11,080 bases of DNA from Odoribacteraceae bacterium. GTDB lineage: Bacteria; Bacteroidota; Bacteroidia; Bacteroidales; Marinifilaceae. The position numbers were made by a program, and so were the translations under genes. Location: positions 1 to 11,080 of the forward strand of contig JAIRXZ010000076.1 in assembly GCA_031267995.1 (NCBI GenBank). Direction: 5' to 3'. Below are positions 1 through 7,191 of this stretch, piece by piece. The notes below the pieces were generated by a model. That model searched no databases and was not told the origin of the DNA. It saw only the letters and a list, made by a program, of their open reading frames with translations. The stretch's first letter is position 1. Every line of letters starts with the position of its first letter.

Positions 1-2022
1 GGAGCTTCGGGTGGCCGCGCTGCCCAGGTTAATCAAGACATCGTCGTCCGGGAAATTATTGCCCGCCGCGCTCAGTCCATCCGTCTCGTACTTCTCGATC
101 GAAAATCCACCCAATCCCACCAGGTGGTGGTGTCCCAATTGCTTCATGTAGGTGAGCGTGTTCTCCCACACGTAGGTGTAATTCTCGTTTTTCGAGATGG
201 AAGCGTAGCTTTGTCCATCCTGGTAATACTTTCTCTGATAGGTATTGCTCTTGTTTATCGCGTATTTCAGGGTGCCCGTCGTTCGCGCCGTCAGGCCTTT
301 GATGATGTCCCACTCCAGGCCCAGCGAGGCGGAAATATCCTTGTTCTTTCCCTCGTCCGTGTCCTTCAGGAAAAACAGGGGATTTTGGGTGTAATAGTCG
401 ATCATGTTTATGTTTCCATCCTCCGTGTACGCCGGGAGATCGGGGCGCATATCCAAGATACTGCCGATCAAATTATCCTTATCGTTCGTCGTTCGCGAGG
501 AGGCTTTCAGCCCCAACTTAAAACGCAATATGTCCCGGATGGAAGCGTCAAAGTTCATATTTCCACCCAGCAACACGGAGTTACCCCCCTTCACGATGCC
601 TTGCTGATCCTTGTAAAAGAACGAAACGTTGTAAGATGCCTCCTTGCTTCCCCCGCGGATGCCGAGGCTGTACTCTTGCGTGACGGCGTTGCGCGTCATC
701 AAATCCCACCAATCCGTGTCCCCGTCGTAGTAGGCGTCACTCTTGAAAAAATCATCCGTGAGCGTCTGGAGGTCAAACTGACTGTGATTCGTGTTGGCGT
801 TGAAATAGGCTTCGTCGATGTACATCCGGGTAAAATAATCCAGCGTACCCCGCGTGAAAAAGCTTGCCCGAACGGCCGCTTGCGAGAAATTAATATACTC
901 GCGAGCATTCATCACCCCGAAGTTATTCGCCTCCAGCACCTGGATGCCGTGGCGGGTGGAGAACTCCATGGTCGGGGACATGCCCACTTTTCCGCGCCGG
1001 GTGGTCACCAGCACCACGCCGTTTGCCGCCCGCGAGCCGTAGATGGCCGTGGCGGAGGCGTCCTTCAGGATATCGACGCTCTCCACGTCCGTCAGGTTCA
1101 GGTTGTAGAGCGTGTTGGAGACATCCCCCGACGTGCCGGCGTTATACTCGGGCACACCATCGATAACCCACAGCGGCTGCGAGTTGCCCGACAACGAGGA
1201 CGCCCCGCGGATGATCACCGAGACGGGCGACGTCGGCGACGCCGAGCTGATCATCACGTTCACCCCCGGCGTGCGTCCCTGCAACATCGACTGGATGGTG
1301 GCGCCCATCGGCACCGTTTCCAGCACCTTGCTGCCCAGGCGGGAGACGGCGCCCGTCATGTCCTTCGCCCGCGTGGAGCCGTAGCCGGTGAGCACGATCT
1401 CGTCCAGGTGGCCGATCTCCTCCTCCATCGTGACGTCCAGCGGCGCGTCGCCCGTCACCTCCGCGTACATCGTCCGCATGCCCACGAACGAGAAGCGCAG
1501 CGTCACCTTTCCCCCCGCCGGGCAGGCGATGGCGTACTCACCGCGGTCGTTGGTGACGACCCCTTCCAGCGTCCCGTCAATCACGACGGTGACGCCCGGC
1601 AGGGGCATCCCCGCGGGGTCTACCACCTTTCCTTTCACCTCTCGCTTCGCTTGTTGCGCGGTCGCCGGGTGGACGACGATCAGGCTTCCCGACCGTTGAA
1701 ACGTCATCCCGGTGTTGGAGAAAACCCGCGCGAGGATGCTCTCCACCGCCTCCTCCCTGGCGCGCACGGAGAGGGTACCGAGGCCTCGCGTCTGCTCCAC
1801 GTTGAAGACGAACGAGAGGTTTGTCTGTTTTTGTATCTCGCTGAACAGCTCGGTTAACGTGACGCCGTTCAGGTCGAGGGTGGCTTTTTCCTGCTGCGCC
1901 TTGACGTTGGCCGACACGCAGAAGATCAGGCCGAACGTGAAAACTCCCCAGAGCTTTACCGTCAACAGGATTTTTCGTCTACTGCTCCCGCGAAGGCACG
2001 GGCGCGATGGGTCTTTTTTCAT
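1..2022 (-). CDS. SusC-like TonB-dependent outer-membrane receptor with STN domain (partial, C-terminus outside window)
   Basis: Outer-membrane, TonB-energised transporter of the SusC/RagA family, which usually imports glycans, peptides or chelates together with a SusD lipoprotein. I translated 674 codons; the frame is open at the left edge, so only the C-terminal part of the barrel is missing (family about 1000-1150 residues). Visible parts: basic start and hydrophobic signal segment about 18-37 with a likely cut after VKA at 42; STN domain about 47-118; carboxypeptidase-regulatory-like beta-sandwich about 128-200 (GKVVDPAGMPLPGVTV); TonB-box-like stretch about 207-217 (LDEIVLTGYGS); plug about 222-345, with VIDGVP at 286-291 and the SusC signature LKDASATAIYGSRAANG at 319-335. 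The ATG at 2022 was chosen because the nearby ATG at 2026 is in another frame and stops after 15 codons. No good Shine-Dalgarno is seen, as is common in this phylum. The STN domain and the adjacent sigma/FecR pair imply regulation by trans-envelope signalling. GC drops from about 65% to about 50% near position 900. The substrate cannot be told. Confidence 0.95.
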   Translation of the reverse strand, partial: MKKDPSRPCLRGSSRRKILLTVKLWGVFTFGLIFCVSANVKAQQEKATLDLNGVTLTELFSEIQKQTNLSFVFNVEQTRGLGTLSVRAREEAVESILARVFSNTGMTFQRSGSLIVVHPATAQQAKREVKGKVVDPAGMPLPGVTVVIDGTLEGVVTNDRGEYAIACPAGGKVTLRFSFVGMRTMYAEVTGDAPLDVTMEEEIGHLDEIVLTGYGSTRAKDMTGAVSRLGSKVLETVPMGATIQSMLQGRTPGVNVMISSASPTSPVSVIIRGASSLSGNSQPLWVIDGVPEYNAGTSGDVSNTLYNLNLTDVESVDILKDASATAIYGSRAANGVVLVTTRRGKVGMSPTMEFSTRHGIQVLEANNFGVMNAREYINFSQAAVRASFFTRGTLDYFTRMYIDEAYFNANTNHSQFDLQTLTDDFFKSDAYYDGDTDWWDLMTRNAVTQEYSLGIRGGSKEASYNVSFFYKDQQGIVKGGNSVLLGGNMNFDASIRDILRFKLGLKASSRTTNDKDNLIGSILDMRPDLPAYTEDGNINMIDYYTQNPLFFLKDTDEGKNKDISASLGLEWDIIKGLTARTTGTLKYAINKSNTYQRKYYQDGQSYASISKNENYTYVWENTLTYMKQLGHHHLVGLGGFSIEKYETDGLSAAGNNFPDDDVLINLGSAATRSS

Positions 2023-2065
2023 ACATTTAGTTATTAAGTGAATATTAGCTGGTCGCGAGGATGTT

Positions 2066-2598
2066 TTCTCAATGCTTGGGAAAGCTCCACGCGAGTTGTA
2101 AGACGTTTTCCACAACCGTGGAAAGGCCGTGCGGAATTTATTTAGCATTTTTTCGTCCGTGGAAAGGCTGCGCGAAATTGCAGCAGCGTTTTTTCGGCCG
2201 GGGGAAATCTGTTGCAATTTCGCACAGCGTTTTTTCGGCCGGGGGAAGTCTGCGCGAAATTGCAACATCGTTTCTTCGGCCGGGGGAAGTCTGTGCGAAA
2301 TTGCAACATCGTTTTTTCGGCCGGGGGAAGTCTGCGCAAAATTGCAACACCAATTTTTCGGCCGGGGGAAGTCTGCGCGAAATTGCAACATCGTTTTTTC
2401 TGCCGGGGGAAGTCTGTGCGAAATTGCAACACCAATTTTTCTGCCGGGGAAATGCCGCACGGAATTGTAGCAGCGTTTCTTCGGCAGTGGGAAAGGTGTA
2501 CAGAATTGATTTGGCATTTCTTCGGCCGTGGGAAAGGTGCACGGAATTGATTTGGCATTTCTTCGGCCGTGGGAAAGGTGTATACAATCCATTGAGCG
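2066..2598. repeat. 41-bp tandem repeat array, about 13 units, in the fecR-susC gap
   Basis: The 634-bp gap between the anti-sigma gene and the receptor gene is dominated by a tandem array with an exact 41-bp period. Units start at 2066, 2107, 2148, 2189, 2230, 2271, 2312, 2353, 2394, 2435, 2476, 2517 and 2558. A typical unit has a T-run, then CGGCCGGGGGAA, then GCGAAATTGCAAC, ending in ATCG or ACCA. Units 2189-2434 are nearly identical; the outer ones are diverged and belong to a second subtype containing CCGTGG(G)AAAGG and ending in TTTGGCA or TTTAGCA. The unit at 2189 has its core in the opposite orientation. Since 41 is not a multiple of three and the units carry few stops, long open frames appear in several frames on both strands; these are not credible proteins. 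The array lies upstream of the receptor start, where its promoter or leader should be. Function unknown: protein-binding sites, a structured leader or a neutral minisatellite are all possible. Confidence 0.95.
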
Positions 2599-2602
2599 TG
2601 TC

Positions 2603-2625
2603 CCAGACGTCGCGAGAAGGTCTGG
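2603..2625. other. Hairpin just downstream of the anti-sigma gene
   Basis: A perfect 6-bp inverted repeat, CCAGAC (2603-2608) and GTCTGG (2620-2625), encloses an 11-base loop. It sits 32 bp past the stop of the anti-sigma gene and just before the 41-bp array. No T-run follows on either strand, so it is at best a weak or factor-dependent terminator, or an mRNA 3'-end stabiliser. A stem this short can arise by chance. Confidence 0.3.
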
Positions 2626-2656
2626 CGTCGCGTGGCTCGCGTGTGATACATCATTG

Positions 2657-3802
2657 TCATGGCGTGGTTATTTTGGAGACGATAATCATCCTGTCGCGGA
2701 TAGAGAAATGGACGTGCACCGTCTTGCCGATGGCGTTCAGGATGGTGTCGATGTTCTCGTAGCGCTGCACGCTGCCGGTAAAGTGGTAGTCCTTGACGCT
2801 GTCGTCGATGTAGGAAACCTCCACGTCGTACCAGCGGGAGAGGGTGGCGAGGATGCTCGCGATGTCCTCGTTTTCAAAGGTGAAGAAGCCGCTTGTCCAG
2901 GCGGTGTGCGCCCGCGCGTCCACCTCGCGGATGCCGACGAAACGACCGTCGGCGTCGAACTCCGCCAGCTGGGAGGGGAGCAGCGGGTGGTCGCCCGTCC
3001 CCGCGCCGCTGACGCTTACCCGACCGGTTACCAGCACTACCCGCGCGCGGGCGTTTTCGTGGGCGTTGATGTTGAAGGTGGTGCCGTGGACGCGGGTGGT
3101 GGTGCGACCGGCGATCACGATGAAGGGACGGGCGTCGCCGGCCACCTCGAAGTAGGCCTCGCCGGTCAATCGCACCTCGCGGCGGTCGCGGGCGAACGAC
3201 GAGGGAAATTCCACGACAGTCCCCGCGTTGAGGTGCACGCGGGTGCCGTCGGAGAGGGTGAGCCGGTACTCCCCTCCTCGCGGGGTGATCAGGTGGTTCC
3301 ACTTTTTATCGTCCTCGCCGGCGTCGGGGGCGGGGAGGATGGAGACGCCGCGGTCGGTCGGGCGCGAGAGGATCGAGTCGCTCCGGAGGGTAATGCCGCG
3401 GTCGGCGTCCAGCTCCACCGTTCGCCTGTCGTGCAATACCAGCAAGGCTTTCGAGGTGCCCGGCTGGATGGTCGCGGGGGGCGGGTAGGTGTCCGCCGGC
3501 TCCCGCCGCGAGAGGTAGAGGAGCGCCGCGATGCACAGGAGGGGCAGCGCGATGGCGGCCACGCGTTGCAGGCGGACGATCCGGCCGCGGGGGTGGCGGG
3601 CGGAGCGGATGTAGGCGATGTATTTTTGCAGTTCTTCCTCCTCGCGTTCCGGGGTTAGCACGAGGCCGTTGGTGAGGTGCCAGGCTTTTTTCAGTTGTCG
3701 GAAGCGGGCTTCGTTTTTTTCGTCCCGCATCCAACGGGCCAGGGCGCGTATTTCAGCGGTGGTGGCCTCGCCGTTTAGTGTTTTTATGATTAGATTGTCC
3801 AT
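2657..3802 (-). CDS. FecR-family anti-sigma factor (inner-membrane, DUF4974-like C-terminus)
   Basis: Inner-membrane regulator that holds the partner ECF sigma factor inactive, or helps activate it, until the outer-membrane receptor signals. 381 residues, usual for Bacteroidota FecR proteins. Cytoplasmic N-terminal part about 1-75 starts with the family-typical LNGEATTAEIRALARWM (residues 9-25), the likely sigma-binding region. One membrane helix lies about 79-98 (VAAIALPLLCIAALLYLS after a basic RGRIVRLQR). The periplasmic FecR domain is about 172-265, with TPRGGEYRLTLSDGTRVHLN and LTGEAYFEV. The C-terminal DUF4974-like region, about 308-376, has FENEDIASILATLSRWYDV; in such receptor systems this secretin-like fold is thought to meet the receptor STN domain. 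The gene follows the sigma gene after 93 bp and precedes the receptor gene, the standard order. Start chosen because the first codons match the family N-terminus. No clear promoter of its own was found in the 93-bp gap. Confidence 0.95.
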   Translation of the reverse strand: MDNLIIKTLNGEATTAEIRALARWMRDEKNEARFRQLKKAWHLTNGLVLTPEREEEELQKYIAYIRSARHPRGRIVRLQRVAAIALPLLCIAALLYLSRREPADTYPPPATIQPGTSKALLVLHDRRTVELDADRGITLRSDSILSRPTDRGVSILPAPDAGEDDKKWNHLITPRGGEYRLTLSDGTRVHLNAGTVVEFPSSFARDRREVRLTGEAYFEVAGDARPFIVIAGRTTTRVHGTTFNINAHENARARVVLVTGRVSVSGAGTGDHPLLPSQLAEFDADGRFVGIREVDARAHTAWTSGFFTFENEDIASILATLSRWYDVEVSYIDDSVKDYHFTGSVQRYENIDTILNAIGKTVHVHFSIRDRMIIVSKITTP

Positions 3803-3895
3803 GGCTGTCGTTCGTCATTTACAGTTATGACGACCGTGCCGCGGTTTACCCCTAAAGGCGCCTTGCTAATTTTACCGAATGCCCCGCGGGGCGGG

Positions 3896-4489
3896 TTACA
3901 TCGACATCGCTATCAGGCACAACAGCCACTCCAGATCCTCGCGCAGGCGCGAGAGGGCGCGGGTCATTTGTGCCTCCACTGTCTTTTCGGAGATTTGCAA
4001 TCGTTCCGCGATTTGCTTGTTGGATAAGCCCTCGTACTTGCTCAGCACGAATATCGTCCGGCAGCGTTCCGGCAGGCGGGCGATGGTTTTCCGGAGTTCC
4101 TCGCTCACGGATTCGTTGTAGAGGGACATTTCGGCTTCCGGGGTCTGGACGATTTTGGAGAAGTAGAAGTCGAGCAGCTCGCGGTCGATGTAGTTGTGTT
4201 GTACTTTGCGGTGCTTGATGGCGTCCAGGCAGGCGTTGTAGACGGTTTTGTAGAGGTAGGATTTGATGGAGAGGGTGATCGCGATCTTTTTCCGGTGCTC
4301 GTAGAGGTGGCAGAAGGCCTCCTGGACGGTGTCGCTGGCCAGCTCGGCGTCGCGGAGTATCCGGTACGCGTAGCTGATCAGCCCCTTGTGGTACAGGTGA
4401 AAGAGATCCGTGAATGCCTCCTCTTTGCCTTCCCGGATGTCTCGCGTCCACTCGTCTCGTTCACGCTGCCCGCCTTCGCTTTTGTCCAT
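3896..4489 (-). CDS. FecI-type ECF RNA polymerase sigma factor (Bacteroidota family)
   Basis: Extracytoplasmic-function sigma-70 factor that directs RNA polymerase to the receptor operon when released by its FecR partner. 197 residues, normal for the family. Region 2 is about 25-93: AFTDLFHLYHKGLISYAYRI, then ASDTVQEAF at 51-59 (the conserved DxVQExF element, core-polymerase and -10 contacts). Region 4 is about 131-185: LPERCRTIFVLSKYEGLSNK leading into the helix-turn-helix IAERLQISEKTVEAQMTRAL (about 160-179) that reads the -35 element. Regions 1.1 and 3 are absent, as expected for ECF factors. The start at 4489 gives a full region 2. The gene begins 38 bp after the clpC stop in the same orientation; that gap holds a GGGGCGCCCC palindrome (4513-4522) but no T-run, so read-through from clpC is possible. 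A GC palindrome, GCCCCGCGGGGC (3881-3892), follows the stop. Confidence 0.96.
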   Translation of the reverse strand: MDKSEGGQRERDEWTRDIREGKEEAFTDLFHLYHKGLISYAYRILRDAELASDTVQEAFCHLYEHRKKIAITLSIKSYLYKTVYNACLDAIKHRKVQHNYIDRELLDFYFSKIVQTPEAEMSLYNESVSEELRKTIARLPERCRTIFVLSKYEGLSNKQIAERLQISEKTVEAQMTRALSRLREDLEWLLCLIAMSM

Positions 4490-4527
4490 GTTGTTCGACT
4501 TTCACCGGTGGGGGGGCGCCCCATTTG

Positions 4528-7155
4528 TCAGAAATTGATGGAGATTTTCTCGTTTCCAGGGTGCGGGGGGGTGGGTTCTCCCGGATTTTTTTCCCGCGCG
4601 GTTTTTCCCGGTTTTTCCTCGCGGATGGTGGTCTCCTCCGGGGCTTTTTCCGTTTCTTCCATCACTTTGATGACGATTTTGCCCGTCTCTTTTTCCTTTC
4701 CCTCCTCTGCTTCCATCTCGACGGAGAGTGTCGCGTTTTTCGGGATTCCGCGGATGATGAGTTCGGAGAGTTCGTCCTCGAGGTACTTTTGGATTGCCCT
4801 TTTCAGGGGCCGGGCGCCGTACTGCGGGTCGAATCCCTTGTCGGCAAGGAGTTTTTTGGCCGGATCGGTGATCGTTATCGTCAGCCCGATGTCCGTTACC
4901 CGCTTGAAGAGGCCGGCCAGCTCGATGTCGATGATCTTGTAGATATCCTCCCTGGAGAGGGCGTTGAACATCACCACGTCGTCCACCCTGTTCAGGAACT
5001 CCGGCGAGAAGGTGTTTTTCAACGCCTTTTGCACGACGCCGCGGGCGTAGTCGCTTTCGCCCGTGCGGTCGCGCGCGCCGAAGCCGATGCCGTTGCCGAA
5101 GTCCTTCAACTGCCGGCTGCCGATGTTGGAGGTCATGATCACGATCGTGTTTTTGAAGTCGATCTTCCGACCGAGGCTGTCGGTCAATTGCCCGTCGTCC
5201 AGCAGTTGCAGGAGGATGTTGAAGACGTCGGCGTGCGCTTTTTCAATTTCGTCCAGGAGCACCACCGAGTAGGGTTTGCGCCGCACCTTTTCCGTGAGCT
5301 GGCCTCCCTCCTCGTAGCCGATGTAGCCGGGGGGGGCGCCCACGAGGCGCGATACGGCGAATTTTTCCATGTACTCGCTCATGTCCACGCGGATCAGGGC
5401 GTCGTTGGAGTCGAAGAGGAAGCGGGCGAGCACCTTGGCCAGCTGGGTTTTTCCCACGCCCGTGGGGCCGAGGAAGATGAAGGAGCCTATCGGGCGGTTC
5501 GGGTCTTTCAAGCCGGCGCGGTTCCGGTGGATGGCTTTTACCACCTTTTCGATGGCCTCGCGCTGTCCCACCAGGCTTCCGTTCAGCTCCTCGCTCATCT
5601 GCAGCAGGCGCATGCCTTCCGTTTGGGCGATCCGCTTCACGGGCACGCCGGTCATCATGGCCACCACCTCGGCGACGTCCTCGGAGGAGATGGTCACCCG
5701 GTTTTCGCCCAGCGTCTTTTGCCATTCCGTTTTTGCATCGTCCAGGCGCGTTTGGAGGAGGCGTTCCCGGTCGCGGAAGGAGGCCGCCACCTCGAAGTTT
5801 TGCTGCTGCGCGGCCACGCGCTTGCTCTCTTTCACCCGCTCCATCTCCCGCTCGAGTTCCTCGACGGCGAGGGGGACGCTGATGTTCGTGATGTGTACCC
5901 GCGATCCGGCCTCGTCCAGGGCGTCAATGGCCTTGTCCGGCAGGGCGCGTTCGGAGACGTACCGCTCCGTCAGGCGCACGCAGGCGGTGATCGCCTCGTC
6001 CGTGTAGGAGACGTTGTGGTGATCCTCGTAGCGGGTTTTGATGTTGTTCAGGATGGTGAGCGTTTCGTCGAACGAGGTTGGCTCCACCAGCACCTTCTGG
6101 AAGCGGCGTTCCAGGGCGCCGTCCTTTTCGATGTTTTGGCGATATTCGTTGAGGGTGGTCGCCCCGATGCACTGTATTTCGCCGCGGGAGAGCGCCGGTT
6201 TCAGCATGTTGGCGGCGTCCAGGCTTCCCCCGGAGGCGCCGGCGCCCACGATGGTGTGTATTTCGTCGATGAAGAGGATCACGTCCTTGTTCTTGGAGAG
6301 TTCGGTGAGGATCGATTTCATGCGCTCCTCGAACTGCCCGCGGTATTTGGTGCCGGCGACGATGGAGGCCATGTCCAGCGAGATGACCCGCTTGTCAAAG
6401 AGCACGCGGGATACCCTCCGCTCCACGATGCGCGTGGCCAGTCCCTCGGCGATGGCCGACTTCCCGACGCCGGGTTCGCCGATCAGCACGGGGTTGTTTT
6501 TCTTGCGGCGACTGAGGATCTGCACCAGTCGCTCGATCTCCCGTTCCCTGCCCACGATGGGGTCTAACTCTCCCGCCTCGGCTGCCTTCGTGATGTCGAA
6601 GCCGAAATTGTCGAGCACGGGCGTGTTCGAGTTGCGGGATGGTTCGGCGGCCGCGGTGGGATACGAGGGTTCGTCGTCGTCATCCGCGTCATCGTCCTCG
6701 CCGTAGTCGGATTGCATTTTTGTTTTTTCCTTCAGGAGCGCCTCCTTGAATATCCCGTAGTCCACGTTCATGGATTTGAACAGGCGGGAGAGGAAGCCGG
6801 TGCGGTTCCGCAGCATGGCCAGCACCACGTGCTCGGACTCCAATTCGGCGTCGCCCAGCTCCCATGCCTCGTCGGACACGCGGCGCAGGATGCTGTTGGT
6901 GGCCAGGGTAAAGTCCATATCCTCGTCGTTTCCCGCGTGGTATCGTTTCTTTCCCATGCGTTGCTCCACGAGCTCCTTTAGCTCGCCACAGTTTATGCCC
7001 AGCGATACAAGTACGTTGATGGCGTGCCCGCCCCCTATTTTCAGAACACCCAGGAGGAGGTGTTCCGGGTAGACCTTGTCGTTGCCCAACCGGGAGGCCT
7101 CCTCGCTCGCCGACTTCATGATCAGCTTCAGTTTTGTAGTGTCTTCCTGTTCCAT
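4528..7155 (-). CDS. clpC: ClpC-type AAA+ ATPase, Clp protease ATP-binding subunit
   Basis: Hexameric double-ring unfoldase that feeds substrates to ClpP in the cytoplasm. 875 residues, slightly long for ClpC (about 810-850). Clp N-domain repeats are about 1-145 (VYPEHLLLGVLK at 28-39; second copy around SEHVVLAMLRNRTG), followed by an acidic linker about 150-175. AAA-1: Walker A GEPGVGKS at 226-233, Walker B with D297-E298, pore-loop region GTKYRGQFEERM at 268-279. A short coiled middle segment about 430-480 includes the UVR-like QQNFEVAASFRDRERLL (451-467), which marks ClpC rather than ClpB. AAA-2: Walker A GPTGVGKT at 563-570, Walker B with D635-E636, then IGF at 690-692, the expected ClpP-docking tripeptide. 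The C-terminal 60 residues or so are a low-complexity Glu/Lys/Pro tail. AGGA (complement of 7164-7167) lies 8 bp before the ATG. It follows ligA by 36 bp, so cotranscription is plausible. Confidence 0.96.
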   Translation of the reverse strand: MEQEDTTKLKLIMKSASEEASRLGNDKVYPEHLLLGVLKIGGGHAINVLVSLGINCGELKELVEQRMGKKRYHAGNDEDMDFTLATNSILRRVSDEAWELGDAELESEHVVLAMLRNRTGFLSRLFKSMNVDYGIFKEALLKEKTKMQSDYGEDDDADDDDEPSYPTAAAEPSRNSNTPVLDNFGFDITKAAEAGELDPIVGREREIERLVQILSRRKKNNPVLIGEPGVGKSAIAEGLATRIVERRVSRVLFDKRVISLDMASIVAGTKYRGQFEERMKSILTELSKNKDVILFIDEIHTIVGAGASGGSLDAANMLKPALSRGEIQCIGATTLNEYRQNIEKDGALERRFQKVLVEPTSFDETLTILNNIKTRYEDHHNVSYTDEAITACVRLTERYVSERALPDKAIDALDEAGSRVHITNISVPLAVEELEREMERVKESKRVAAQQQNFEVAASFRDRERLLQTRLDDAKTEWQKTLGENRVTISSEDVAEVVAMMTGVPVKRIAQTEGMRLLQMSEELNGSLVGQREAIEKVVKAIHRNRAGLKDPNRPIGSFIFLGPTGVGKTQLAKVLARFLFDSNDALIRVDMSEYMEKFAVSRLVGAPPGYIGYEEGGQLTEKVRRKPYSVVLLDEIEKAHADVFNILLQLLDDGQLTDSLGRKIDFKNTIVIMTSNIGSRQLKDFGNGIGFGARDRTGESDYARGVVQKALKNTFSPEFLNRVDDVVMFNALSREDIYKIIDIELAGLFKRVTDIGLTITITDPAKKLLADKGFDPQYGARPLKRAIQKYLEDELSELIIRGIPKNATLSVEMEAEEGKEKETGKIVIKVMEETEKAPEETTIREEKPGKTAREKNPGEPTPPHPGNEKISINF

Positions 7156-7163
7156 AATTACAG

Positions 7164-7185
7164 TCCTAAAGAGGGTGTAAAGGTA
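7164..7185 (-). promoter_or_regulatory. Possible -7 box and ribosome-binding site for clpC
   Basis: In the 36-bp gap between ligA and clpC the minus strand reads TACCTTTA (7185-7178), close to the Bacteroidota -7 consensus TAnnTTTG. AGGA follows at 7167-7164, 8 bp before the clpC ATG. I found no TTG at the expected -33 spacing inside the end of ligA, so an independent clpC promoter is uncertain; the AGGA is the better supported part. Confidence 0.3.
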
Positions 7186-7191
7186 ATCAAT

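Noticed and set aside
124..1857. 577-codon plus-strand open frame
   Set aside because: Antisense to the receptor gene, Arg/His-rich low-quality sequence with no motifs; a shadow of the real minus-strand gene.
2066..2598. CRISPR array
   Set aside because: The whole 41-bp period is conserved; there are no unique spacers alternating with constant repeats, and no cas genes nearby.
2066..2598. G-quadruplex tracts in the tandem array
   Set aside because: Each unit holds one run of about five G's, 41 bp apart, too far for a standard intramolecular quadruplex.
2061..2762. Repeat-containing proteins on either strand (Cys/Arg/Gly-rich open frames)
   Set aside because: Open frames occur in several frames on both strands because the 41-bp unit contains few stops and is not a multiple of three. 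No start signal, signal peptide or family resemblance supports them, and the plus-strand ones run into fecR.
2528..3658. 376-codon plus-strand open frame
   Set aside because: Antisense to the anti-sigma gene; Gly/Val/Asp-rich shadow composition, starting inside the tandem repeats.
3881..3892. Rho-independent terminator after the sigma gene (GCCCCGCGGGGC)
   Set aside because: The palindrome leaves almost no loop and is not followed by a T-run in the transcript direction, so it was not annotated as a terminator.
4414..6567. 717-codon plus-strand open frame
   Set aside because: It lies antisense to the well-conserved clpC gene and is His/Val/Asp-rich without any family motif; a shadow of GC-rich coding DNA.
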